Positions 19,306 through 30,800 of a stretch of 64,000 bases of DNA are shown in pieces. This DNA is from Fremontodendron californicum. Its lineage: Eukaryota; Streptophyta; Magnoliopsida; Malvales; Malvaceae. The stretch is taken from contig JAULJL010000002.1 of NCBI GenBank assembly GCA_030761205.1, positions 39,210,814-39,274,813 on the forward strand, given 5' to 3'. The position numbers were made by a program, and so were the translations under genes. A model generated the notes under the pieces. The model did not search any database. It saw nothing but the letters and a program-made list of their open reading frames with translations, and was not told the DNA's origin. How positions within the stretch are numbered: the stretch's first letter is position 1; each line of letters starts with the position of its first letter.

Positions 19306-20797
19306 TGATAACTCTATAAATATAGTTATTTTATCACATTTTGTGCATTCAAATCAGCTAAGTCTTTGAAGTTTTTATTCGGAATTGATTAGTTTTAATT
19401 ATTTTTAGATTAATTTTATTTATTTATTTCATATTTAAATTATTTATTAAGTTAGTGTTTTTGTATTTTTATAAGTCCAAAGAGAGAAAGAGCTTCGCGG
19501 TGTGAAAAGACAGAAAATGGTGCAAAGCAACGTATTGGCAGATTTGACTTCCGGACCTTGTTGTAAGAAAAACATGATCTTAAAGTCTTTATTCAAGAAA
19601 ACTTCTTTTCTTGACTTTTGAAGCTGATTTTCATACCTTTCCAACGGTAGTTTACTCGTCCAAATCGGATAAGATTTGTCCATCCAAATCAGCTGAGGAG
19701 GTGCGAGAAGATGACAGAAACGAAGTGCAGCAAACCGAGAGGCTGGCGCCGCGAAGCCAGCAAGGCCGAGACCCAACGCTACAGCGCCAGGCGGAGAAAA
19801 AAAATCTGTTTCTTTTATCTGTTACTTGCACATGAAGTTTCTGACTCCAGGGGTCTAAAACTCTATAAATAGGACCTTTTAAGCCTCAAATAAAAGGGAA
19901 TCAAGTTCTAAAACCCTAATTCTCTTAAGAGGAGAGTAGCCACCACAATATTTCAAGGAGCTAAGGAGATTTTGGAGGATTGAAGAATAAAGACTTGACA
20001 AACCTTAATTTTCTTTTTTCCTTTATTCTTCTTTATATTTCTTGTAATATTGATGATGGTGAAGCTCCTTTGTTTTATATTTTTATTATTATGAACTAAT
20101 TTATTTTTCTAGGATTTTAATGGAATCCAACATGTAGTTTGGATTATTTTACTCAATTATTTGATTTAATTATATTTGATGTTGTTTATTCAATCTTGTG
20201 CTTAATGCTTCTAATTGCTTAACTACCAATTAGATTGATGTGATAACTTAGGTACAACTTGAAAAAGGGAGTTTAGTGTTAGACATGGATTGAATAACAC
20301 ATGTTTCATATTCATTTATCATGATGAATTGATTTGCATGTAGGGTAGGAATATACTTACATGTCATGTGTAACTAATTTTAGAGTCTAAACTTAATGAG
20401 TTTCTCTTTAATTCAATTATCATAGGAATAAAGTTAATTGGTTAAGAGTGATATTTTTATAAGACCATCGGAAGATCCTTATAAATAGATTAGAACTCTA
20501 GATTAACAATTTAATATCATTAACCAAGTTAAGAGGGTAAGAGAAGTTCATATGAAGTGTTGAGGGAAATTGTAATCTTAGGCTTTTGTCTATTGATTTA
20601 ATTCACTTTTTAATTATTATTTTCTTTTATTTAGTTTTTAATTTACATCCTTTAATTAATTGTTTTGATAAGATTAAGTTGTTATAATTTTAGTACTTAA
20701 CGAATTTGATAACAATTTCTCGTGAGAATGATACTTTACTTTTCACTTTATTATTTGTCAACGATACATGCACTTGTGTGATTAAAATCCACAACAA
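19306..20797 (+). mobile_element. Solo LTR, Athila/Tat-like
   Basis: 1,492 bp, TGATAACTCT...CCACAACA, flanked by perfect AATAC duplications, with no internal region. It shares the TGATAACTC start with the Athila-type LTR but is otherwise a different family. A TATAAATA box lies at 19864-19871 and an unusually GC-rich patch at about 19740-19797. It inserted 54 bp upstream of the UGT pseudogene start codon and reads away from it. Solo LTRs form by recombination between the two LTRs of a full element. Confidence 0.85.
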
Positions 20798-20802
20798 ATA
20801 CT

Positions 20803-21761
20803 ATTAAGGAGAAATGAAAAGCTGGTTAATTCAAAACTTCATGACCTAGACTTCTTATTTATAGACACTTCTATGATGAGAAAAAGTGATATATTAATCT
20901 GTTAGTCAGACTCATAGTTGCTTCTTAGTAATTTCTCTCTAAGTCTAAGTCATCTGGTACTTTTACTAGCTTTAATGAGCAAGATATGTCTTGGTAGGCG
21001 CTCTGAAATCAGCCTCTGAATATTTGGAATTTTAAGAGTATCTTTTTCGTGTGAACTTCTGTCTTCTGATCGTGTCACTCGTGGATTTTCACTTTTTTAC
21101 TTTGCTACCTATGGTTAGTTCAGTAGTTTCAGATCAATTGTGTTGAACTGTAGATGCACCAAACAATGTTCTTAGAGTTTATTTTACTATATTTAAGATT
21201 TCTGGTTAATATACACATGAAAAGAAAGAGTCAGTAATTTGTCTGCACAATTTTTTCGTATTTAGTCAATCTATCTTCAAAGTCTTGCTTTAAATCATTT
21301 TCCATCACATATTTAATATCCTTTATTTATTTTGTTGTGACTATTTCATTTTCCTTGGTTGACAAGTAAATCCTTTTTATATTTGAATGAAAACTTAATT
21401 ATTTTTTGTTTGTTTTAAGTCTAAGTCATGCCTAGACTATGACATAAGAGTATTGATCTGATTGATGAATCTTTTCATCTTGAATGTATTTGTTTTAAGT
21501 CTAATTCATGTTAGCTGACTTTAAGGCTCCTAGGACATTACTCCAAAGGGGACAGAATTGAAATGAATTAATTGGCTGGAAGAATCAAAGTATTTGTCCT
21601 GGCAATTAATTGGATATATTATTTTTTAAAGTTTATCTGGATCTAGGCTTGTGAAATGATTGGTAGAATTTCGAGGAGATACTGCTAGCACAGGAACAAC
21701 TTTGGAACTTTATCTAGGAAAAGATTTTATCTTTGTTTAAAGGTGAGCTATTTATTTTTTA
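20803..21761. other. Non-coding host sequence
   Basis: AT-rich spacer between solo LTR and UGT fragment; no gene or structured repeat was recognised. Confidence 0.5.
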
Positions 21762-22039
21762 GCCTTGAGGAACTTGACTTGCATTTCTTGTGTAGTGATG
21801 CAACTCACATTCCTTCATCCTTCAGGCAGGCCAGCCTCAGCTGAAGGAAATTTTATTATGTAAGTACTGATTCCAAAGCCTAATTTCCTATCTCTTTGAA
21901 GTATGTTGGCAAAGAGATGAGCATTAAGCGGAGTAGTATCACCTTTACTCCATGCCTAGCAAATAGTGTGGCCATCCCGTAGTCCATGGGCAAGTAGGGG
22001 GAAGAATATGATATGAAGCTGACGTGATTTTGAGGCCAT
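21762..22039 (-). pseudogene. UGT N-terminal fragment (copy 1)
   Basis: On the minus strand, from an ATG at 22037-22039, the reading MASKSRQLHIIFFPLLAHG is followed after frame changes by pieces alignable to the neighbouring UGT: ARHGVKV, LNAHLFANILQRDRKLGFGI, IIKFPSAEAGLPEG and ITTQEMQ. Only about the first 90 residues of a UGT are represented; no PSPG box follows. The sequence just upstream (TAGCCTTGTGAG) resembles that upstream of the 19251 UGT, so promoter and 5' end were duplicated together. Confidence 0.75.
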
Positions 22040-22955
22040 CTAGCCTTGTGAGTAGGAGTACGAGTTTTTTCCAAACCATGTGCGTAGACCACAGCTTTTT
22101 GTCATAATTGTTATTTGATTTGTATGTCTGTATATGTGGAAGAAATTGCTTTGGTTAGGAACTTTGATAAAAAAATATTAAGAAAACAGAACTTCACGTC
22201 CGTGTACAAAGCAACTCATTTGTTTTACTTGGTTGCTATAGCAAGGAGTCCTAAAAGAAAAAGATTATAAGTTATAACCTGTCTTTTTCTTATTTGGATT
22301 TAAAGTCAACTATGGAAAGCTATCTAAGTAATACGAGGAAATTGGAGTATTGGTCTCTTTAAACAGCCTTCATCCATATATATGTGGAAGAAATGCAATG
22401 GCCCTTGCTTTTCTTTAATTTTCTTGATCTATAAGAAAGGGTATGCATAACCTGATTTATTCAAAATGCAAACCTTTTTCCTTTTTGTTTTCTCAAGTTA
22501 TTATCCATATTATTATACAGGAGGAACCAAGATTAACCTTCTGTCTGCTGTATCTATAGGACCATAGGGTCCATTTCACCTTTGCTCCCTGGATTCAGAC
22601 CGAGCCCCCCAGTCTTCCTTGAGAACAAGGTGTATCCAACTTTTGATAATTGGGAAAACATGGCATCTAACTTCTTAATAGACCATAGGCCCAATGAACT
22701 ACATTTCTGAGATATAAGCATGTGAAGTGTGAAGAAACCTTCAGCTGGGTAGTGGGCTTGAGGTCCTTTAAGTCGATTATTATGTGTAATAAAATAAATG
22801 TGGGCGTCGGTCATGTCATCATCCGTCTAGTGGCTTATCAGCAAGCAACCACTAATTTATGGGTGTGCATGGTGTGGGTCCTTTAGCCCATTGGCCATTA
22901 TACTTTCACAAATTTGTCTAGATTAAAAAGAAAATTGAATAGGAAGAAGTTTTTG
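22040..22955. other. Non-coding host sequence
   Basis: No supported gene; open frames on either strand show no domains. It ends at the LINE target site. Confidence 0.5.
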
Positions 22956-22970
22956 AAGTGGGATTTTCTT
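22956..22970. repeat. LINE target site duplication (left)
   Basis: AAGTGGGATTTTCTT; the same 15 bases follow the poly(A) at 23837-23851. Confidence 0.9.
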
Positions 22971-23836
22971 CAGATCGGGCTCTCTGTGGATAGCTTGGAT
23001 CCATGCTTATGTTCTCAAGGAAAGGTCATTTTGGGAGCTTACTGAAGCTCAGGGTAATAGTTGGAGCTGGAAAAAACTCTTAAAATTGAGGCACTTGGCC
23101 AACCAGTTCATTAGCCATCAAGATGGAAGATGGATTTGGAAATTCTTTGGAACCACATTCTCAGCTGCAAAAGTGTGGCAGGATCTTAGACCAAAGAAAC
23201 AGAAGGTTAAATGGGATAGACTTTTGTGGTATTCTCATCATATCCCTAAACATTCCCTTATTTTCTGGATGACCATTTTGAACAGATTGCCTACAAGCAT
23301 GAGACTTCTGAGTTGGGGGTTAGAGGTAGATGTGAATTGCAAGCTTTGCCTCTTTGAACAAGAGACCCGGGATCACTTGTTCTTTGAATGTAGCTTCTCC
23401 AAATCTGTTTGGTTGCAGGTAATGCAGTCATGTCAGTTGCAAGTACGAAGTTGTTGTTGGAACAATGTGCTTGAATGGGCTGTGCAGAAGCTCAAAGGTA
23501 GATCATTGCTTACAACTATTCTCAAGCTTGCTTGGAATGCAACCATTTACCACGTCTGGAAAGAAAGGAATAAAAGGATACATGGAAGTCCATGCAAGTC
23601 TCCATTGCAGGTTTTTGAAACCATTAAAGAGGAGATCAGATTCAAGTTGGTAGGCTTAAAAAACTTAGAACTTGATAATGTAAATGCTAACCTTTGTACT
23701 GATTGGGGCTTAAGCAACTCTATTTTTGTTTCATTGATGTAAAGCTAGTTGAGTAGCTAGTTCTTCAGTTTTGATGTAGCAGGGATATTCTCTGCTTCTT
23801 GGATAAATAAATTGACACTTATCCAAAAAAAAAAAA
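22971..23836 (+). mobile_element. 5'-truncated L1-type LINE
   Basis: About 866 bp flanked by 15-bp target duplications and ending in a poly(A) run (from 23825). It encodes only the C-terminal end of ORF2, open from the insertion point in the frame GSLWIAWIHAYVLKERSFWE to a stop at 23742. The reverse-transcriptase zinc-binding domain (zf-RVT) is recognisable by HSLIFWMTILNRLPTSMRL, CKLC and ETRDHLFFECSFSKSVW. RT and endonuclease are missing through the 5' truncation typical of target-primed reverse transcription. Confidence 0.92.
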
Positions 23837-23851
23837 AAGTGGGATTTTCTT

Positions 23852-24070
23852 TTCTTTTGTTAAATCTTTTTTTTCTTTTAAAAGTTGATGAAACGCCTTT
23901 TTTTTTTTTCTTTCTTTTCTTAAGTATATAAAACTAAAGGATTTGTTTGAACTTGTGTCGGACATCCTTTCTGACTGGTAATAATGTTTAAGTCGAGGAA
24001 AAAAATGGATAAAGCTAGAGTTGAGGAAGAGATGGAATAATAGGATCCTGTGAAGAAAAAAAGAGAAACC
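23852..24070. promoter_or_regulatory. Upstream region of the LRR/extensin-like gene
   Basis: T-rich sequence containing GTATATAAAAC (about 23923), a plausible TATA element about 145 bp before the start codon. The LINE inserted about 230 bp upstream of the ATG. Confidence 0.4.
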
Positions 24071-25480
24071 ATGCGTACCCTTTCCTTCTCGACCTCTTTT
24101 TTACTGTTCACTATCATTTTTCATTCATGTTTGCATCACCAGGTGGCTAGTCATGATGATCCATTGATTGGTACAAAAAGGGAAACTTTAGAAATAATCA
24201 TTGGTGGCTCTCCCCCTTCTCCTGAAAATGAGGACTGTACTCCACCCCCTCCTCCCCCGCCTGAACCTGAATGTCCACCAACACCATCACCGCCGCCACC
24301 ACCATCACCACCTCCATGTAAGTTCCGGACCGCAAATGGCTGCTTTGAAAACGCGCGACTTGCAAAAGCTCACGACGTAATCCAGAAGTTCAAGAAGAGA
24401 ATCCAAGTTGATGTTAATAGCATCAAATACACAAAGACATGGAAAGGCAACAACGTTTGCAAGTACAAAGGCTTTAATTGTGAAAAGCGTCCTGACGTGA
24501 ATGAAAAAGCAGTTGCTGCAATAGACTTCAATGGTGCTAAATTTGCTGGGCGTGATGGTTCCCTTCCCCTTGCCGGTTTCATTGATGGGTTAGACGATCT
24601 AGCCATATTCCATGCCAACTCTAACAACTTCACTGGTACAGTACCTTATGGAGTATCCAAAATAAAATATTTGTATGAGCTTGACCTTAGCAACAACAAA
24701 TTGTTTGGTGATTTTCCCACGGAAGTTCTTGATGCCATGAATTTAACCTTCCTGGACTTAAGGTTCAACTCGATTAAGGGGGTCGTTCCACCACAAGTGT
24801 TCAAATTAGATCTTGATGTGCTCTTTATCAACAACAACGACTTTGAACTGAGGCTTCCAGATAATCTTGGTGACACACCAGTTCTATATCTCACCTTTGC
24901 CAACAACAAGTTCACTGGTCCTATTCCACCAAGCATTGGCAAAGCTCCTAACCTGCAGGAAGTGCTGTTCCTCAACAACCAACTTAAAGGGTGTTTGCCA
25001 TATGAGATTGGGAATCTGAGTCAAGCCACCGTATTTGATGTAGGCTCCAACAAGTTAACAGGCCCTATACCATACTCGTTTGGGTGCTTGAAAAAGATTG
25101 AGCTACTCAATTTGGCCAACAACGAGTTCTATGGGGAAGTACCGGAAATAGTATGCCGGCTCTCTAAGCTTGAAAACTTCTCTTTGTCAAACAACTATTT
25201 CACTCAGGTTGGCCCTGCTTGCAGGAATTTAATATTAAAAAAGAAACTTGATGTCAGGAACAACTGCATTTTGGACCTCCCGTCTCAAAGATCAGAAGCT
25301 GAGTGTGCTGCATTTTTCTCAAGAATGCAGTATTGCGAGAGGAAGGAATCATTTAAGTGGGTTCCTTGCATTAAAGGTGGTTATAGTTATTCCAATTCAA
25401 CGGAGAAATCCGATCAAGAATCAACTGCTTCTGTCCCATCAGCTAGAACTTATAGCACTCTTATTCCTCATCGGTCGTGA
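24071..25480 (+). CDS. Secreted LRR/extensin-like cell-wall protein, At4g06744-like (copy 1)
   Basis: 469 residues, single exon. The start is the ATG at 24071 because it directly opens a signal peptide (MRTLSFSTSFLLFTIIFHSC, cleaved near residue 27). A Pro-rich extensin-like block (about residues 60-90) with PPPPPPPEPECPPTP precedes a cap region with paired Cys (NVCKYKGFNCE). About ten plant-type LRRs follow (LDLSNN, LDLRFNS, LFINNND, LTFANNKFTGPIPPSI, LNLANNEF). A Cys-containing C-terminus follows (NNCILDLPSQRSEAECAAFF). There is no transmembrane or kinase domain, so it should act in the apoplast or wall, as LRX-type proteins do, perhaps binding peptides or pectin. Its paralogue at 58378 lacks the Pro-rich block. 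Function is inferred from family architecture only. Confidence 0.9.
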   Translation: MRTLSFSTSFLLFTIIFHSCLHHQVASHDDPLIGTKRETLEIIIGGSPPSPENEDCTPPPPPPPEPECPPTPSPPPPPSPPPCKFRTANGCFENARLAKAHDVIQKFKKRIQVDVNSIKYTKTWKGNNVCKYKGFNCEKRPDVNEKAVAAIDFNGAKFAGRDGSLPLAGFIDGLDDLAIFHANSNNFTGTVPYGVSKIKYLYELDLSNNKLFGDFPTEVLDAMNLTFLDLRFNSIKGVVPPQVFKLDLDVLFINNNDFELRLPDNLGDTPVLYLTFANNKFTGPIPPSIGKAPNLQEVLFLNNQLKGCLPYEIGNLSQATVFDVGSNKLTGPIPYSFGCLKKIELLNLANNEFYGEVPEIVCRLSKLENFSLSNNYFTQVGPACRNLILKKKLDVRNNCILDLPSQRSEAECAAFFSRMQYCERKESFKWVPCIKGGYSYSNSTEKSDQESTASVPSARTYSTLIPHRS

Positions 25481-25607
25481 TTTCCATGCTTTAGATTGAC
25501 CTCATCAAGAAAATCATGGTGGGTCTTTGGCTATTTATGTAAATTTCTTTGTGCTGATACTATCTGATATTTGATGCAGAAATTTCAATGTTTTAAATTT
25601 TTTAGTG

Positions 25608-25613
25608 AATAAA
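25608..25613 (+). terminator. Poly(A) signal of the LRR gene
   Basis: AATAAA about 130 bp after the stop codon. Copy 2: 51145-51150. Confidence 0.5.
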
Positions 25614-26832
25614 TCAACTTCCTTTTTCCCTTCTAATTAAGGTGCTCTGTTTCCTAGCTTGCAAGAATTCATAGTACTATAATATTGGTAAAGAAGTTGA
25701 CATTATCCATGCAAATTGCTTGCAAGAAAAGAAGTTTTAAAAAAGTTATTGCAGGTACAATCAAGTTCATAATTGCAGAAGAACTTGCTTGAAAGCTCCG
25801 GTTGCTGTCTGTATATATCTTAAAATAAAGCAAAACAAATGTTTTCTCCAACATTAGGGATAATCGATTTGAATAAAGGAAGTACCCGAGATGTTTTTTC
25901 TTTCAAATTTTCACTTGATTGAGTTAACAAAAACAAAGTAATCCTCTTTTGTATTTCATTATCTTATCCTGTCTTCTCCCCTCCTTAATTCCATCTTGCA
26001 ATGACTTTTTTTTCCTAAAAAAAGGGTGCTATCAAATCACAAGAATTTTGAGGAAATTTTCTTCTTTTCTTTAAACATGGTAAAGAGTCTCCGGAATTGA
26101 CTCTGCAGTCTGGTCACTGATGTTTACAGAGAGTAAAGAGAGAGGGGGCCATTGCTACATGCCGACATACAAGAAAAATCGAATCAGCTTGTGCTAGAAT
26201 TCTGAATTAGTTACTTAGCTTAGATAAGAGCATAAAAATATGGGCTGGAGAAAGGCCAACAAGGGCCAAGACCATAACTAGTTCCATGCCAATGCCATGC
26301 TTGATTTTATTAATTAATAATTAATGCAAGTACTTGCTTGCTGCATGGATGAGTCAGGACTGAGGAGTCAAAAGTCAAGACAAGAAATATATAGCAGAAA
26401 AATGTTTTCCTGTTTTAAGATGATTTTGAGTCCAGGATAGCATTTTCTTCTTTGAGTCCTACTCCTTGTTGAAAATTGGTATACGGTGAATTCATCTTCA
26501 ACTCAGTGATTTTTATAGTTATTTTAAAGATAAAATATTAAATTTAAATTTTAAATTTTAATATCTGTAATATTTTTATCAAAAAAATTAGTACTAAATT
26601 TTATAAAGCTTAAATAGATCTGTTTATAGGTCGAGTCAGATCACAGTTTAATTTTTTTTTACATAAATCCGACTTGAACCGAACTCGGAAACCCATATTA
26701 CTATTCAAAAAATATTAAAAAATAAAATGTTAAGTTAATTTTAACTAAAAAAATGATGACATATAGTAATAATTTTCCCTGATCATGATCCGCACGTGTA
26801 TTAATTTAAAGATTACTGGGATGGCCTATGCT
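25614..26832. other. Intergenic region between LRR gene and copia element
   Basis: No gene seen. AT-rich, with palindromic AT tracts such as TTAATTAATAATTAATG near 26310 and ATTTAAATTTTAAATTTTAA near 26540. Confidence 0.5.
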
Positions 26833-26837
26833 AACGA

Positions 26838-27329
26838 TGTTAAATTGTCCAATACCAGCCCAAGGAAAAATAAAAGCCTAACAATGTGTGGTTGCAATTG
26901 TGTGGTTTAATGTGTGGTTGTAATTGTGTGGTTTAATGTGTGGTTGTAATTGTGTGGTTTAATATGTGGTTGTAGTTGTGTGGTTTAATGTGTGGTTGTA
27001 GTTGTGTGGTTTAATGTGTGGTTGTAGTTGTGTGATTTAAATGTGTGGTTGTTATTAAACAACAATGGGTGGTTGTAATTTATTTAAATTTTATATTTGT
27101 GTGGCTTGTGTTTGTCTTGGTATTGTATAAATACCCCCCTCCCTTGCATTTGTAAATCATCAAGTAGTAAGCTTCAATAAGCAATAAAAGTTCTAAGTTT
27201 TCCTAAAGAGTTCTTCTCTAAAGAGTGTAGTCTAGAGTGAAGTGTGAGCATTTGTGAGTTTTCCTAAAATCTAAACTTTCTTCTTTGAGTGGTAAAATTA
27301 GAGTTATCTACTCTAAGCTTTTCTCAACA
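26838..27329 (+). repeat. Copia 5' LTR (copy 1)
   Basis: 492 bp. The U3 part carries about six tandem 26-bp units (TGTGTGGTTGTAATTGTGTG core, 26885-27041). TATAAATA lies at 27126-27133. Confidence 0.93.
26885..27041 (+). repeat. Tandem 26-bp U3 repeats of the copia LTR
   Basis: Six consecutive units of 26-27 bp, each TGTGTGGTTG(T/C)A(A/G)TTGTGTGG(T)TTAA, with small changes (C at unit 1, TA start in unit 4, extra A in unit 6). They lie about 85 bp upstream of the TATA box, where Tnt1-type LTRs keep tandem enhancer repeats. Repeated at 52422-52578 and 57547-57703. Confidence 0.9.
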
Positions 27330-27861
27330 ATTGGTATCAGAGCCATTGGTTCGTGGTCCTTATTCCGCTGCAGTGAAAGTGTTGGTTCTTAGTATGCTCT
27401 GTGGTTGCAGTATTGTCTGATCTTCCACATCAGAAAAGAATTATTCTTGTTGCTGGAAATAAAGTGTGGTAGTGTGAAAGTGTCTAGGGAAGTTCTGGCT
27501 AGGAAAGACTTGGTATTTAAGTGTGTCTATCAGTGACCCACCTCTCTTTCCTGGGAACCTACCTGGTGCACTATTCACGGGCTACGGTCACTGTTCCAGT
27601 ATACGGTCACTATTCACAGATACGGTTACTATTCATACGTGTGGTTGTATACTTTTGCAGTAATTGTTAACGTATACTGGATTTGTTCTAGTGTACGACA
27701 TACGTACAATACTATTCACGTATACGGTACTGTTCACGGTGAAATAGTTATTCAGGTACTATTTTTGGTTTGAGCGTTCTTGAGTCGTGAGGAGTTTGTA
27801 ATCTATAAGCTTGTGTCTCAAAATCAAGCTTGTTCGGTATTGTTAGAGTCTTGCCGACACG

Positions 27862-30800
27862 ATGGGTGATCTTCAAGTAGTTGGAGGAATCAAGAAGCTC
27901 AATCACAAAAATTACAACACGTGGAAGACGTGTATGATGTCTTACCTACAAGGTCAAGACCTTTGGGAAGTCGTTGGTGGTAGTGAAGTTACGAAGCCCG
28001 AGCAAGAAGATGCTCAAGGAACCTTGCGCAAATGGAAGATTAAAGTGGGTAAAGCCATGTTTGCCCTTAAAACCACAGTTGAAGAAGAAATGTTGGAACA
28101 CATACAAAAGCTAGAAACGCCAAAAGAAGCGTGGGATACTTTAGATGCACTCTTTTCGAGAAAGAATGACACAAGACTTCAACTTCTTGAGAATGAATTG
28201 TTATCAGTTGCACAACGGGATATACCGATTGCTCAATACTTTCACAAGGTAAAAACGTTATGCCGTGAAATTTCTGATTTAGATCCTACAGCTGCTATTG
28301 GAGATACCAGGGTAAAAAGAATAATTATCCATGGTTTGAGGCCCGAATATCGCAGCTTCGTTGCCGCTATACAAGGATGGCCAACTCAACCATCACTTGT
28401 AGAGTTTGAAAATTTGCTTGTTGGTCAAGAATCTATGGCCAAGCAAATGGGAGGGGTCTCGTTGAAAAGTGAAGAGGAAGCACTCTACACCAACAAAAGC
28501 AAAGGCAAATTCAAACAGCACGTCGGTGGTGGATCTAAAAAGTATGGTGACAAGACAAAAAGTCATCAAGGAGAAGGGAGCTCTCGTCCAGGGGGAGCTT
28601 CAAAGAATCGTAGCAACAATAAAAGATTTGAAGGTAACTGTTACAACTGTGACAAGAAAGGTCACATGGCAAAAGATTGTTGGTTTAACAAAAGGCCCGC
28701 TGAGAGCAATGCTGCTACTTCTAGTACAAAGGAGAAAAACGAAGATGATTGGGACGCTGAAGCATTTTTTGCTATGGAAGAGGAAGAGTTAGCTCTCACA
28801 GTAACAACGGCTGACCGAATTGACTATGAGAATGACTGGATTGTCGATTCAGGTTGCTCAAATCACATGACAGGCGATAAACAGAAGTTGCAGAACCTGT
28901 CAGAATACAAGGGAAATCGCATTGTTGTGACAGCTGATAATTCAAGATTACCGATTACTCACATCGGTAAGACGGTAGTAGCACCTCGATATAGTCATAA
29001 TCAAGTACTACTACAAGATGTTTACCATGTCCAAGGCATGAAGAAAAATTTGCTTTCAGTGGCACAATTAACATCGTCAGGTCACCATATTCTGTTTGGT
29101 CCAAGAGATGTGAAGGTATATCGTGATCTCAAAATCTCAGGACAGCCGATGATGGAAGGACGACGTCTGGAGTCAGTCTACGTGATGTCAGCAGAGTCAG
29201 CATATGTAGACAAGACAAGAAGGAGCGATACAGCAGATTTATGGCACATGCGGTTAGGTCATGTTAGTTATTCCAAGCTAAGTATGATGATGAAGAAGTC
29301 GATGCTTAAGGGACTTCCTCAGCTTGACATAAGAACAGACACAGTTTGTGCAGGATGCCAATATGGTAAAGCACACCAATTGCCATACGAGGAGTCAAAG
29401 TATAAAGCAAAAGAACCATTAGAGTTAGTTCACTCTGATGTATTTGGGCCCGTTAAGCAACCATCAATTAGCGGAATGCGGTACATGGTGACGTTTATTG
29501 ATGATTTCTCCAGGTATGTGTGGGTTTTCTTTATGAAAGAAAAGTCTGACACTTTCTCAAAGTTTAAAGAGTTCAAAGAGATAGTTGAAGGAGAAGTGGG
29601 AAAGAAGATATGTTGCTTACGCACAGACAATGGAGGAGAATATAGCTCAGGCGAATTCTCTCAATACCTACGAGAATGCAACATACGTCATCAGTATACT
29701 TGTGTCAATACACCACAACAGAATGGTGTAGCAGAGAGAAAGAATCGACATCTTGCAGAAATTTGTCGGAGTATGCTGCATGCAAAGAATGTACCCGGAA
29801 GATTTTGGGCCGAAGCTATGAGAACCGCAGCCAATGTGATCAACAAACTTCCTCAACCAAGGTTAGAGTTTGTTTCACCCTTTGAGAAATTGTGGAAAAT
29901 GAAACCTTCAGTCAGCTACTTTCGAGTATTTGGTTGTGTATGTTATGTATTTGTTCCTGATCATTTACGTAGCAAGTTTGATAAGAAAGCAACTAGGTGT
30001 ATCTTTGTGGGATACGACAACCAAAGGAAAGGGTGGAAATGTTGTGATCCTACGAGTGGAAGATGTTACACTTCACGCAATGTGGTATTCGATGAAGCAT
30101 CTTCTTGGTGGTCCTCAGAAAAGGAGGTGTTGTCAGATTCAAAAGAATTTGAAGACATGCTACAACAGAAAATGGGAGAGTATATTGTCCAACTTCAATC
30201 AACTTCAGATGAAGTAGAAGACCTATGTGATGATGACAATGACGAGCAAGTGTTAGTCCAGAGTCCTTGGCAAACTGGTGTGTATGAACCAGATGTTAGA
30301 TCGAGTGAAGTGGAAGAACCATCTCCACAATCACAAATCCGAAGGACAACAAGAGCACGGAAGCCAAATCCCAAATATGCTAATGCAGCCATAGTGGAAG
30401 AACCAATTGCAACAGAACCTGAGACGTTTGAAGAAGCATCACAGAGTTCTGAGTGGATTATGGCTATGAAAGAAGAGATCACTGCGCTTGAGCAGAATCA
30501 GACTTGGGATCTAGTGCCAAAACCAAGAGATGTGAAACCCATATCCTGCAAGTGGGTTTACAAGATAAAACATCGTCCAGATGGGTCGATTGAAAGGTAC
30601 AAGGCACGGTTGGTGGCTCGTGGTTTCTCTCAGAAGTATGAGCTAGACTATGATGAAACGTTTAGTCCGGTGGCAAGACTTACAACCGTACGAGTCCTAC
30701 TTGCCCTTGCAGCCAACAAAGACTGGAACTTGTGGCAGATGGATGTGAAGAATGCATTCCTTCATGGAGAGTTAGATCGGGAAATCTACATGATTCAACC

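Noticed and set aside
19447..19835. Open frames inside the solo LTR
   Set aside because: Contained in LTR sequence with a GC-rich patch; no similarity to any protein recognised.
22554..22814. 86-residue minus-strand open frame
   Set aside because: No recognisable domain, no coding neighbours; likely chance.
26885..27041. Tandem repeats considered as a CRISPR array
   Set aside because: Units abut without spacers, and this is a plant LTR; they are U3 repeats.
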